From assembly GCA_964431205.1 (NCBI GenBank), contig CAYSIX010000110.1, positions 1 through 12,887 on the forward strand: a stretch of DNA of 12,887 bases, given 5' to 3'. Positions 1 through 7,375 of this stretch are shown here, one piece after another. The position numbers and the translations under genes were made by a program. A model generated the notes under the pieces. The model saw nothing but the letters and a program-made list of their open reading frames with translations, was not told the DNA's origin and made no database searches. The stretch's first letter is position 1. The number at the start of each line of letters is the position of its first letter. Source of the stretch: CAYSIX01 sp964431205. Lineage in GTDB: Bacteria > Planctomycetota > Phycisphaerae > Phycisphaerales > Phycisphaeraceae.

Positions 1-284
1 AGCAGGGCGAGCACGGCGCCGGCGGGCTGGCCGCGCCAGGCGTCGAGCAGGCGGCCGTCGGCGGCCAGGGCGAACGAGGTCGTCATCCCGCAGGTGACGC
101 ACGGCAGGCCGACGGTGCTGTGAAAGCCGCAGGCGGGCAGGCCGAGCTGCTCGTGCGTGCCCAGGCCCGCCGACGCCGGCCGCAGGCCCGAGGCGACCAG
201 CAGCACGCCGAGCGTCGCGGCCAGGGTCAGCCCCGCCGTCGCCCGCCGCGTGATCGCGCCCTGGTTGTGCATCGCCTGCGCCAT
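1..284 (-). CDS. DUF2752-domain small membrane protein (3' end outside window)
   Basis: Function is unknown; DUF2752 proteins are small predicted membrane proteins. Ninety-four codons are visible and the frame leaves the left edge without a stop. A hydrophobic segment lies at about residues 17-33. It is followed by a conserved cysteine block: C52 in LPACGF, then the diagnostic CVTCGMTTSF with C62 and C65, matching the C-x-x-C-G-M-T core of the family. A second hydrophobic stretch would lie beyond the edge. I chose the ATG at 284 because a GGAG (292-295) sits 7 nt upstream; an ATG at 290 would overlap that site, and an ATG at 272 is also possible. It is transcribed divergently from pssA. The two CxxC cysteines could bind metal or form a disulphide, which is inference only. 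Confidence 0.72.
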   Translation of the reverse strand, partial: MAQAMHNQGAITRRATAGLTLAATLGVLLVASGLRPASAGLGTHEQLGLPACGFHSTVGLPCVTCGMTTSFALAADGRLLDAWRGQPAGAVLAL

Positions 285-291
285 TGCCATG

Positions 292-295
292 CTCC
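292..295 (-). promoter_or_regulatory. Ribosome binding site of the DUF2752 gene
   Basis: GGAG on the minus strand, 7 nt before the ATG at 284. It decides between two nearby in-frame ATGs (284 and 290), because it is too close to 290 to serve it. Confidence 0.5.
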
Positions 296-397
296 GAAGC
301 CCCGGAAGTCCGGCCCCCGGCTCGGGAAGCCGTCGCCGGTCGCCCGACCCGACCCGGCACCGAACTGGACCGGCCCGGCCGTTCGGCCGATCCACGA

Positions 398-403
398 TAG
401 GAT
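398..403 (+). promoter_or_regulatory. TAGGAT box before pssA (candidate -10 for a leaderless mRNA, or SD)
   Basis: TAGGAT ends 6 nt before the ATG at 410. If it is a -10 hexamer (TANNNT), transcription would begin on the A of the start codon. The same bases contain AGGA (399-402), which could act as a Shine-Dalgarno sequence with 7-nt spacing. No convincing -35 box lies 16-18 nt upstream. The identical hexamer at identical spacing precedes mutL. Confidence 0.45.
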
Positions 404-409
404 ACCCGT

Positions 410-1393
410 ATGGCCCCGCGTCAGCGACCCGCCCACAGCCCGCCCGAGCGCGGCGACGGACACGCCGACCGCCCGCCGCCCTCGACCCGCGACGGGTCGC
501 ACGCCCCCGCCCCCGCCGCCCGGCACGAACGCCACGTCGCCAATCCCCGACGCCACCGACGCCGCGTCGCCCTGGCCCGACGCGGCATCGCCGTCCTGCC
601 CACCGCCTTCACCCTCGGCAACCTCCTCTGCGGGTTCGCCGCCATCTTCACCGCCTCCCGCCCCGCCACCGTCACCATGCCCTTCGACTGGTCCCCGCTG
701 ACCTTCGCCGCCATCTTCATCTTCCTCGGCATGGTCATGGACGGGCTCGACGGCCGCATCGCCCGCCTGACCCGCAGCCTCAGCGACCTGGGCGGTCAGC
801 TCGACTCCATGGCCGACATGGTCACCTTCGGCGTCGCGCCCGCTTTCCTGGCCGTCCAGCTCGCCGGCGTCGAGGCCCCGTTCGTCTCCGAGAAGAACGA
901 CCACCTATTCGACCGACTGGCCATCGTCGTCGCCGGCATCTATGTCGCCTGCGCCGCGCTGCGCCTGGCCCGGTTCAACCTCGAGTCCGCCTCGGAGCAT
1001 GTGCCCGACCACCGCTACTTCAAGGGCCTGCCCACCCCCGGCGCCGCCGGCACCGTCGCCAGCCTCGTCCTGCTTCACCAGCACTTTTTCGCCCGTTATC
1101 CGGCGATGCACTGGTCGATCCGCCTGGCCGCCCTCGCCATGGTCGCCGTCATGCTCCTGACCGCCCTGGGCATGGTCAGCAACTTCCGCTACGTGCACAT
1201 CATGAACAAGTACGTGCGCGGCCGCGCCCCGTTCACGACGGTGGCGCGCGGCGTCGTGGTCGCCGGGCTGCTGCTGGTGCACCTGCAGGGGGTGCTGGCC
1301 GCGGGCTTTGCGATCTACGCGCTGTCGGCGCCGGTGGCCGCGACGGCGCGCTGGCTGCGCCGCGGCTCAAGGCCGCGCGGATCGAGCCCGTAA
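410..1393 (+). CDS. pssA: CDP-diacylglycerol--serine O-phosphatidyltransferase (phosphatidylserine synthase)
   Basis: Membrane enzyme that joins CDP-diacylglycerol and L-serine to give phosphatidylserine and CMP, the first step towards phosphatidylethanolamine. The 327-residue product carries a perfect CDP-alcohol phosphotransferase signature: DGLDGRIAR at 111-119, G128, D132 and D136, giving the four metal-binding aspartates D111, D114, D132 and D136. LRLARFN and FKGLPTPGAA further on are typical of the PssA subfamily rather than PgsA. Hydrophobic segments suggest 6-8 membrane spans from about residue 58. The first 55 residues are an Arg/Pro-rich hydrophilic extension that most family members lack. 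I see no alternative ATG, GTG or TTG start between 410 and the first span, so the extension is probably real. The product is divergent from the DUF2752 gene and lies 97 nt ahead of mnhA. Codon use shifts from C-ending to G-ending in the last 60 or so codons. Confidence 0.93.
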   Translation: MAPRQRPAHSPPERGDGHADRPPPSTRDGSHAPAPAARHERHVANPRRHRRRVALARRGIAVLPTAFTLGNLLCGFAAIFTASRPATVTMPFDWSPLTFAAIFIFLGMVMDGLDGRIARLTRSLSDLGGQLDSMADMVTFGVAPAFLAVQLAGVEAPFVSEKNDHLFDRLAIVVAGIYVACAALRLARFNLESASEHVPDHRYFKGLPTPGAAGTVASLVLLHQHFFARYPAMHWSIRLAALAMVAVMLLTALGMVSNFRYVHIMNKYVRGRAPFTTVARGVVVAGLLLVHLQGVLAAGFAIYALSAPVAATARWLRRGSRPRGSSP

Positions 1394-1476
1394 ATCGCTG
1401 CTCTGGCGCAGACGGGCGATGAGCGGGGTTCACGGCGGTTTGGACGCGGTCGACGGGCGTGGGCGGTGCGCATCGG

Positions 1477-1482
1477 TATCAT
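1477..1482 (+). promoter_or_regulatory. TATCAT box before mnhA (candidate -10)
   Basis: TATCAT (TANNNT) ends 8 nt before the GTG chosen as the mnhA start. No Shine-Dalgarno-like sequence lies between them. This fits a nearly leaderless transcript for the seven-gene operon. No clear -35 hexamer is present at the usual distance. Confidence 0.4.
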
Positions 1483-1490
1483 GGCCGGCC

Positions 1491-3839
1491 GTGATCTGGG
1501 TTGTCGCCATTCCACTTCTGGCCTCGGCGCTGGCGCCGGCGGTCTGTCGCGTGGCGGGCCAGTGGTCGGGCTGGGTGCTGGCGGCGGCGCCGATCGCGTC
1601 GGTGGTGCTGCTGGCTCGTCACCTGCCGCTGGGCGAAGAGCCGCTGGTCACGGGCTGGTCGTGGGTGCCGGGGCTGGGCGTGCGGCTGTCGCTGCTGCTG
1701 GACGGGCTGTCGGCCACGTTCGGGCTGCTGATCGCGGGCATCGGCGTGCTGGTGGTGATCTACGCCGGCGGGTACATGGCCAAGGAGGCGCGGCTGGGCT
1801 CGTTCTACTGCCGGCTGCTGCTGTTCATGGGCGCAATGCTGGGCGTGGTGCTCAGCGACGACATCATCAGCCTGTTCGTGTTCTGGGAGCTGACGAGCCT
1901 CAGCTCGTTCCTGCTGATCGGGTTCTGGCACGAGCAGTGGTCTTCACGGCAGGGCGCGTTGCAGGCGCTGCTGGTCACGGCGCTGGGCGGGCTGGCGTTG
2001 CTGGCGGGGCTGCTGCTGCTGCAGATCATCGGGGTGGGGGCGGGCCTGTCGGTGACGGAGGCGGGTCAGCTCTCGCGGTTGCAGGGCGTGGACGTTCTGA
2101 GCCACTGGCTGTGTCCGGCGGCGATCGTGCTGATCCTGGCGGGCGCGTTCGCCAAGTCGGCGCAGTGGCCGATGCACTTCTGGCTGGTCTCGGCGATGGC
2201 GGCGCCGACGCCGGTGTCGGCGTACCTGCACTCGGCGACGATGGTCAAGGCGGGGGTGTACCTGGTGGCGCGGCTGAACCCGGCGATGGCCGACTCGGCG
2301 CTGTGGCAGACGCTGGTGATCGTGGCGGGGACGCTGACGATGCTGACCGGGGCGGTGATGGCGTTGTCGCAGCACGACCTGAAGCGGATCCTGGCGTACA
2401 CGACGATCAGCGTGCTGGGGATGCTGATGCTGCTGATCGGGGTGGGGACGGCGGCGGCGATCGCGGCGATGGTGGTGCTGCTGGTGGCGCACGCGCTGTA
2501 CAAGGCGGCGTTGTTCATGGTGGCCGGGATCATCGACCACGAGGCGGGCACGCGAGACGTGCGCGAGGTCGCGGGGCTGCGTCGGCTGATGCCGGTGACG
2601 GCGACGGTGGCGCTGCTGGCGGCGTGGAGCATGGCGGGCGCGCCGCCGATGCTCGGTTTCGTCAGCAAGGAGCTGTTCTACAAGGCGAAGCTGGATTTCC
2701 CGGGGGTGCTGGGCCTGCTGCTGGTGGCGGCGGTGCTGAGCAACGTGCTGATGGTGACGATGGCGCTGGTGGCGGGGGTTCAGCCGTTCTGGGGCCGGGC
2801 ACGGCATCGAAGCGCCGAGGTGCACGAGGCGCCGGCGTCGATGCTGCTGGGCCCGGCGGTGCTGGCGCTGGCGAGCCTGGGGCTGGGGTTGTGGGGAAGC
2901 GGGTTTGGTCAGTTGCTCGGCGCGCCGATGGCCGCGGCGATCGCGGGTGAGGCGGTGAAGGTGGACCTGAGCCTGTGGCACGGGCTGAAGCCGGAGGCGT
3001 TGCTGGTGTTGGGTTTGAGCGTGTTGACGCTCGGCGTGGGCGTGGCGGTGTACGCGGTGCGGGCGCGGGCGTTGGGCGTGGTGGACCCGCTGACGGCGCG
3101 TGCGAGCCGGTGGGGCCCCGCGGCGGCGTACGAGTGGCTGTACGCGGGTCTGTTCCGCCTGGCCGAGACCCACACGCGGCTGGTGCAGCACGGCTACCTG
3201 CGTTGGTACCTGTTGACGGTGCTGTTGGTGCTGGTGTCGCTGGCGATGCCGTCGGTGATGCGGGCGTGGCACCTGCCGGCGATGGAGGTGCCGGGGGCGC
3301 ACGAGGTGGCGGTGGTGGCGATGATCCTGGTCGGCGCGGTGGGGACGGTGTTCAGCCGCGAGTGGATGTCGGGCGTGCTGTTTCTGGGGGTGACGGGGAT
3401 GGGGGTGACGCTGCTGTTTGCGTTGTTCAGCGCGCCGGACCTGGCGATCACGCAGATCATGGTCGAGACGCTGACGGTGATTCTGTTCGTGCTGGTGTTT
3501 TACCACCTGCCGGCGGAGGCGAAGGCGCTGCGTCCGACCAGCCGGGTGCTGGACGTGGTGGTGGCGGTGGCGTTCGGGGGGATGGCCGGGGGCTTGGTGC
3601 TGGCGGCGGACGCGGTGGAGCTGCCGCGGCTGCTGAGCGAGTTCTACGGCCAGGCGAGCCTGGAGCGGGCGTACGGACGGAACGTGGTGAACGTGATCCT
3701 GGTGGACTTCCGCGCGTTGGACACACTGGGTGAGATCACGGTGCTGGCGGTGGCGGGGATCGGCGTGGTGGCACTGCTGCGCCCGGCGCGCCGCTCGCGC
3801 GACGCGCAGAAGGCCAGGGGGAGGGAGCAGCAAGCGTGA
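1491..3839 (+). CDS. mnhA: Mrp/Mnh Na+/H+ antiporter subunit A
   Basis: Largest subunit of the Mrp-type monovalent cation/proton antiporter, a multi-pass membrane protein related to NuoL of complex I. The product has 782 residues, normal for a group 1 MrpA. The N-terminal two thirds is the proton-translocating antiporter domain: FWELTS with E133, KSAQWP with K222, and LHSATMVKAGVYL with H247 and K253, all residues conserved in the family. The C-terminal part holds the MrpA-specific domains, with FSAPDLAITQ (647-656) and NVILVDFRALDTLGE (734-748). I chose the GTG at 1491 because it gives the usual MIWVVAIPLLAS-type beginning. The same frame is open back to 1308, overlapping pssA, with an ATG at 1419, but those residues look like read-through of non-coding DNA. 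The stop overlaps the mnhB start (GTGA). Codon choice is strongly G-ending (CTG, GTG, GCG, GGG). Confidence 0.93.
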   Translation: MIWVVAIPLLASALAPAVCRVAGQWSGWVLAAAPIASVVLLARHLPLGEEPLVTGWSWVPGLGVRLSLLLDGLSATFGLLIAGIGVLVVIYAGGYMAKEARLGSFYCRLLLFMGAMLGVVLSDDIISLFVFWELTSLSSFLLIGFWHEQWSSRQGALQALLVTALGGLALLAGLLLLQIIGVGAGLSVTEAGQLSRLQGVDVLSHWLCPAAIVLILAGAFAKSAQWPMHFWLVSAMAAPTPVSAYLHSATMVKAGVYLVARLNPAMADSALWQTLVIVAGTLTMLTGAVMALSQHDLKRILAYTTISVLGMLMLLIGVGTAAAIAAMVVLLVAHALYKAALFMVAGIIDHEAGTRDVREVAGLRRLMPVTATVALLAAWSMAGAPPMLGFVSKELFYKAKLDFPGVLGLLLVAAVLSNVLMVTMALVAGVQPFWGRARHRSAEVHEAPASMLLGPAVLALASLGLGLWGSGFGQLLGAPMAAAIAGEAVKVDLSLWHGLKPEALLVLGLSVLTLGVGVAVYAVRARALGVVDPLTARASRWGPAAAYEWLYAGLFRLAETHTRLVQHGYLRWYLLTVLLVLVSLAMPSVMRAWHLPAMEVPGAHEVAVVAMILVGAVGTVFSREWMSGVLFLGVTGMGVTLLFALFSAPDLAITQIMVETLTVILFVLVFYHLPAEAKALRPTSRVLDVVVAVAFGGMAGGLVLAADAVELPRLLSEFYGQASLERAYGRNVVNVILVDFRALDTLGEITVLAVAGIGVVALLRPARRSRDAQKARGREQQA

Positions 3840-4249
3840 AGTCACTGATCCTTCAGACGGCGAGCCGGTTTCTGATCGTGGTGCTGGTGGTGTTCAGCGT
3901 GTTCATGGTGCTGCGCGGGCACAACGAGCCCGGCGGCGGGTTCATCGGGGGGCTGCTGATGTCGTCGGCGTTCGCGCTGTACGCGCTGGCGTACGACGTC
4001 AAGACAGTGCGGCGGTTGCTGGGGGTTCCGCCACAGAGCCTGATCGGCGCGGGGCTGCTGGTGGCGTTGATCTCGGGGATGGTGGGCACGGGATCGGGGG
4101 GCGAGTACCTGGAGGGCCGGTGGCTGGCGACGCCGGTGCCGGGGGTGGGCAAGCTGGGCACGCCGCTGCTGTTTGACGTGGGGGTGTTTCTGGTGGTGGT
4201 GGGGACGGCGTTGACGATCCTGTTGAACCTGACCGAAGAGACCGAGTAA
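3836..4249 (+). CDS. mnhB: Mrp/Mnh Na+/H+ antiporter subunit B
   Basis: Small membrane subunit of the Mrp antiporter, 137 residues and full length. The family signature LRGHNEPGGGFIGGLL (26-41) is intact. About four membrane spans are predicted: around residues 10-26, 36-54, 68-86 and 112-132. The start is GTG, overlapping the mnhA stop by 4 nt (GTGA), with a strong GGAG 8 nt upstream, so it is translationally coupled to mnhA. MnhB is a separate gene and is not fused to MnhA, which is the group 1 arrangement. Its stop shares one base with the mnhC start (TAATG). Confidence 0.95.
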   Translation: MKSLILQTASRFLIVVLVVFSVFMVLRGHNEPGGGFIGGLLMSSAFALYALAYDVKTVRRLLGVPPQSLIGAGLLVALISGMVGTGSGGEYLEGRWLATPVPGVGKLGTPLLFDVGVFLVVVGTALTILLNLTEETE

Positions 4250-4596
4250 TGACGTATCTGGCGGCGATCGCGGTGGGCGGGGTGTACGCCAGCGGGATCT
4301 ACCTGATCCTGCAGCGGAGCATCATCCGTCTGATCCTGGGCCTGGCGTTGCTGGGCCACGCGGCGAACCTGCTGATCTTTTCGGCGGCCGGGCTGAAGCG
4401 CGCCGAGCCGCCGCTGATCGCCGAGGGGGCGCGGACGCTGGGGGGGGACGCCGCCGACCCCGTCCCGCAGGCGCTGATCCTCACGGCGATCGTGATCGGG
4501 TTCGCGGTGCTGGCCTTCGCCGCGGTGCTGGTCAAGCGTGCGTTCGAGCTGATCGGCAGCGACGACGGTGACCGCATGAGGACCACCGATCAATGA
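4249..4596 (+). CDS. mnhC: Mrp/Mnh Na+/H+ antiporter subunit C
   Basis: NuoK-like membrane subunit of the Mrp antiporter with three spans: about residues 3-21, 24-46 and 74-96. The product has 115 residues. GHAANLLIF in span 2 and DPVPQALILTAIVIGFA at the start of span 3 are hallmark MrpC/NuoK motifs. It is joined to mnhB by a 1-nt overlap and to mnhD by ATGA. A run of eight G (4440-4447) lies in the loop just before DPVPQ. The frame across it is intact as read, but the tract is a potential slippage site. Confidence 0.95.
   Translation: MTYLAAIAVGGVYASGIYLILQRSIIRLILGLALLGHAANLLIFSAAGLKRAEPPLIAEGARTLGGDAADPVPQALILTAIVIGFAVLAFAAVLVKRAFELIGSDDGDRMRTTDQ
4440..4447 (+). repeat. Poly-G tract (eight G) inside mnhC
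   Basis: Eight consecutive G residues in the mnhC coding sequence, encoding part of LGGD ahead of span 3. A one-base change would shift the frame, remove the last membrane span and disturb the ATGA coupling to mnhD. Confidence 0.9.
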
Positions 4597-6152
4597 GCAC
4601 GCTGGCGGCCCTGCCCATCCTCGTGCCGGCGGTCACCGCGGCGCTGTGCTTCCTCGCCTGGCGCTGGGTCGCGGTCCAGAGGTGGCTGGGCGTGATCGGC
4701 GGCGCGGCGTACCTGGCCGCGGCCCTGGCGCTGCTGGCGGCGGTCGATCGCGAGGGCTTCCTCGTCGTGCGGTTCGGTGCCTGGCCCGCGCCGTTCGGCA
4801 TCGTCTTCGTCGCGGACATGTTCAGCGCCATCATGGTCGTGCTCACCGGGCTCATGGGCCTGGCCGTGGTCGTCTATTCCCTGGCCGACGTCGGCCCGGC
4901 GCGCCAACGCGCCGGGTACTTCGGGCTTTATCACGTCATGCTCATGGGCGTCTCGGGCGCCTTTCTCACCGGCGACCTGTTCAACCTCTACGTCTGGTTC
5001 GAGGTCATGCTCATCGCCAGCTTCGTGATGCTCACGATCGGCGGTCAGCGCGACCAGATCGAGGGCGGGCTCAAGTACGTCTCGCTGAACCTGCTCAGCT
5101 CGGCGATCTTCCTCGCGGCCGTCGGCGTGGTCTACGGCATCTGCCACACACTGAACCTGGCCGACCTGCACGGGCGGATGCAGCAGGTCCAGACGAACCA
5201 GCCGGCGCTGGTGATGATCGTCGCCACGCTGCTGCTGGTCGCCTTCGGCATCAAGGCCGCGGTCTTCCCGCTGTTCTTCTGGCTGCCGGCGAGCTACCAC
5301 ACGCCCCCGGCGGCGGTGTCGGCGATCTTCGCCGGCCTGCTGACCAAGGTCGGCGTCTACGCCATCGTCCGCGTCTTCACCCTCGTGTTCAGCGAGCCCA
5401 CGCTCTATCAGTGGGTGCTGATCGCCTCGGGCCTGACGATGATCAGCGGCGTGCTGGGCGCGGTCGCCCAGGTCGAGGTGCGGCGGGTGCTCAGCTTCCA
5501 CATCATCAGTCAGATCGGGTACATGATCCTGGGCGTGGGGCTGCTGCTGGGCCAGGACGCGGCGACGCGGCGCCTGGGCCTGGCCGCGGCGGTCTTCTAC
5601 ATCGCCCACCACATCATCGTGAAGACGAACCTGTTCCTGATCGGCGGGACGGTGCGCGCGATCGACGGCAGCTACAAGCTCGAGCGGCTGGGCGGGCTGG
5701 CGTCGCGTCGGCCGTGGCTGGGCGTGCTGTTTCTGATCCCGGCGTTGAGCCTGGCCGGCGTCCCGCCGCTGTCGGGCTTCTGGGCCAAGCTCGGCGTGGT
5801 GCGGGCGGCCCTGGAGACCCAGGCGTACGTGGTGGTCACCGCGGCGCTGGCGGCGGGCTTGCTCACGCTGGTGAGCATGATGAAGATCTGGAACGAGGTG
5901 TTCTGGAAGCCGAGCCCGGCGCAGATGCGCCCGCCCACGAGCCCGCCGCCCGGCCTCGCGCTGCGGCTGGGCCCCAGCGTGGCGCTGGCGCTGCTGACGG
6001 TCTGGATCGGCCTGGCGCCGCAGACGCTGTTCGGCTGGGCCCAGACCGCCGCCGACCAGTTGCTCCACCCGGGCCGATACATCCAGGCCGTGGGCACGGC
6101 GCCGCCGCCGGGCCCGCTGCACCGGGCGATCGAGGAGACGACCCCGCCATGA
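4593..6152 (+). CDS. mnhD: Mrp/Mnh Na+/H+ antiporter subunit D
   Basis: Second large antiporter-like subunit, a NuoM/NuoN-type proton channel of the Mrp complex. The product has 519 residues, with about 14 membrane spans expected. Functional residues are present: E137 in LYVWFEVML, K221 in GIKAAVFPLFFWLP, H236 and K252 in LLTKVGVYAI. SFHIISQIGYM in the middle and LSLAGVPPLSGFWAK towards the end are standard for MrpD. The ATG overlaps the mnhC stop (ATGA). The last 50 or so residues are a Pro/Gly-rich hydrophilic tail (PPTSPPPG at about 448-455, and a Pro-rich C-terminus), somewhat longer than I would expect for the family. Codon use is intermediate between the G-ending mnhA-C and the C-ending mutL. 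Confidence 0.95.
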   Translation: MSTLAALPILVPAVTAALCFLAWRWVAVQRWLGVIGGAAYLAAALALLAAVDREGFLVVRFGAWPAPFGIVFVADMFSAIMVVLTGLMGLAVVVYSLADVGPARQRAGYFGLYHVMLMGVSGAFLTGDLFNLYVWFEVMLIASFVMLTIGGQRDQIEGGLKYVSLNLLSSAIFLAAVGVVYGICHTLNLADLHGRMQQVQTNQPALVMIVATLLLVAFGIKAAVFPLFFWLPASYHTPPAAVSAIFAGLLTKVGVYAIVRVFTLVFSEPTLYQWVLIASGLTMISGVLGAVAQVEVRRVLSFHIISQIGYMILGVGLLLGQDAATRRLGLAAAVFYIAHHIIVKTNLFLIGGTVRAIDGSYKLERLGGLASRRPWLGVLFLIPALSLAGVPPLSGFWAKLGVVRAALETQAYVVVTAALAAGLLTLVSMMKIWNEVFWKPSPAQMRPPTSPPPGLALRLGPSVALALLTVWIGLAPQTLFGWAQTAADQLLHPGRYIQAVGTAPPPGPLHRAIEETTPP

Positions 6153-6622
6153 CCATTTTACTGCTGAACCTGTTGCTGGCGCTGACCTGGCAGATCGCCG
6201 TCGGCCGCCAGGGCTTCGAGCACCTGGTCGTGGGGTTCGTCGTCGGGTATCTGACGCTCTGGTGGCTGCGCCCCGTCCTCGGGCCGACCAACTACTTCAC
6301 GAAGCTGCCCGCCGCCGTCGGGTTCCTGATCTTCTTCCTCGCCGAGCTGGTCAAGTCCAACCTCCGGGTGGCCTGGGACGTGATCACGCCGCGGGCCCAC
6401 CGCAGCCCCGCGATCATCGCCGTGCCCCTGGCCGTCACGACCGACGAGGAGATCACGCTGCTGGCGAACCTGATCACCATGACGCCCGGGACGCTGAGCA
6501 TCGACGTCTCCGACGATCGACGGACGCTCTACGTCCACGGCATGTTCGTGACCGACCCGGACTCGTACCGCCGCACAATCAAGGAGGGGTTCGAGCGGCG
6601 CGTGCTGGAGCTGATGCGATGA
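6149..6622 (+). CDS. mnhE: Mrp/Mnh Na+/H+ antiporter subunit E
   Basis: Subunit E of the Mrp antiporter, 157 residues. Two or three hydrophobic segments occupy residues 1-43 and about 53-68. A cytoplasmic domain follows, with the family's signature ITMTPGTLSIDVSDD (about 110-124) and YVHGM. The ATG overlaps the mnhD stop by 4 nt (ATGA), and the stop overlaps the mnhF start in the same way. Its length and motifs are complete, and nothing suggests damage. Confidence 0.94.
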   Translation: MTILLLNLLLALTWQIAVGRQGFEHLVVGFVVGYLTLWWLRPVLGPTNYFTKLPAAVGFLIFFLAELVKSNLRVAWDVITPRAHRSPAIIAVPLAVTTDEEITLLANLITMTPGTLSIDVSDDRRTLYVHGMFVTDPDSYRRTIKEGFERRVLELMR

Positions 6623-6894
6623 CCGTGCCGCTCTCGGTTCAATGGGTGTTTCAGTTGATGCTGGCGCTGCTCGGCGGCGGGCTGCTGCTGTCGATGGTCC
6701 GCCTGATCCGCGGGCCGTCCCTGCCCGACCGGGTGCTGACGCTGGACATGATGATCATGCTCGTGCTGGCGATCATCGCCGTGTACGCGATCCTCTACGA
6801 CCAGGCGGTGCTGATCGACGTGGGGTTGATCTTCGCGCTGGTCGGGTTCATCGCGACGGTCGCCTTCGCGCTGTACGTGGAAAAGAGGCTCTGA
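6619..6894 (+). CDS. mnhF: Mrp/Mnh Na+/H+ antiporter subunit F
   Basis: Small three-span membrane subunit of the Mrp antiporter, 91 residues, full length. The motif RGPSLPDRVLTLDMM (27-41) links span 1 to span 2 and is typical of MrpF. LIDVGLIFALVGFIATVAFA forms span 3. The start overlaps the mnhE stop (ATGA), and the TGA shares one base with the mnhG ATG. AAGAGG near its 3' end, about 6 nt before that ATG, can serve as the mnhG ribosome site. Confidence 0.94.
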   Translation: MTVPLSVQWVFQLMLALLGGGLLLSMVRLIRGPSLPDRVLTLDMMIMLVLAIIAVYAILYDQAVLIDVGLIFALVGFIATVAFALYVEKRL

Positions 6895-7292
6895 TGGTGT
6901 GGGTGCTGCTGATCACGTTCGCGCTGATGATCGTGGGCGTGGCGTTCTGCCTGCTGGCGGCGGTGGGCGTGGTGCGCATGCCCGACCCCTACATGCGCGT
7001 GCAGGCGACCAGCAAATCGACCACCCTCGGCGCGACGTGCGTCCTGCTGAGCGCGGCGGTGTACTTCGGCGACGGCGGGCTGACCATGCGCATCCTGCTG
7101 ATCATCGTCTTCGTCGCGATGACCACCCCCGTCGCGGCACACGTCATCAGCCGGGCGGCGTACCTGACGGGCGTGCCCCTGAGCCCCGACACCACGCGCG
7201 ACGAGCTGGCCGGTCAGTACGACGCGGCCCACCGCCTCTCGGGCAAGACCCTGCCCGAAGACGACGACGAGCGATCAAGCCCCGACGCCTGA
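6894..7292 (+). CDS. mnhG: Mrp/Mnh Na+/H+ antiporter subunit G
   Basis: Last gene of the antiporter operon, 132 residues. Three membrane spans (about 3-24, 42-58, 63-86) surround the signature VVRMPDPYMRVQATSKSTTL (26-45), diagnostic of MrpG. The C-terminal 40 or so residues are hydrophilic and end in an acidic stretch, LPEDDDERSSPDA. The start shares one base with the mnhF stop; a GTG directly after the ATG is an equal alternative. No gene follows within the operon: mutL starts 83 nt later with its own TAGGAT box. Confidence 0.94.
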   Translation: MVWVLLITFALMIVGVAFCLLAAVGVVRMPDPYMRVQATSKSTTLGATCVLLSAAVYFGDGGLTMRILLIIVFVAMTTPVAAHVISRAAYLTGVPLSPDTTRDELAGQYDAAHRLSGKTLPEDDDERSSPDA

Positions 7293-7304
7293 GCCTCGGC
7301 GTAC

Positions 7305-7363
7305 CCGCGCGTTCCCCGCTTTGCAGCCGCGCCCGGCTCCGCCGCGCCATCCCGCACGCGCGG
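7305..7363. repeat. Inverted repeat between mnhG and mutL
   Basis: CCGCGCGT (7305-7312) and ACGCGCGG (7356-7363) are perfect 8-bp inverted repeats separated by 43 nt. No T-tract follows, so this is not a standard intrinsic terminator. Chance pairing is quite possible in such GC-rich DNA. Confidence 0.3.
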
Positions 7364-7369
7364 TAGGAT
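7364..7369 (+). promoter_or_regulatory. TAGGAT box before mutL (candidate -10 for a leaderless mRNA, or SD)
   Basis: The hexamer and 6-nt spacing to the ATG are the same as before pssA. As a -10 box it would put the transcription start on the A of the ATG; as AGGA it could be a ribosome site. No recognisable -35 is present. Confidence 0.45.
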
Positions 7370-7375
7370 GAGCCC

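Noticed and set aside
1308..1490. N-terminal extension of mnhA, including an ATG at 1419
   Set aside because: It would overlap pssA and add Arg-rich residues not seen in the family. The GTG at 1491 starts exactly where MnhA homologues begin.
1466..2950. Plus-strand frame of about 490 codons overlapping mnhA
   Set aside because: Gly/Ala/Asp/Arg low-complexity output from the second frame of G-rich codons. MnhA in the same DNA is unambiguous.
1944..3845. Minus-strand open frame of over 600 codons opposite mnhA
   Set aside because: Its product is almost entirely His, Arg, Gln and Pro, the antisense image of CTG/GTG/GCG-rich mnhA. It has no domain and no ribosome site.
4590..6122. Minus-strand open frame of about 510 codons opposite mnhD
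   Set aside because: Arg/His/Asp/Gln low-complexity shadow of mnhD, without motifs.
4646..6148. Long plus-strand extension in frame with mnhE
   Set aside because: The frame is open through mnhD, but only the part from the ATG at 6149 resembles MnhE. The rest is a high-GC shadow, so no fusion exists.
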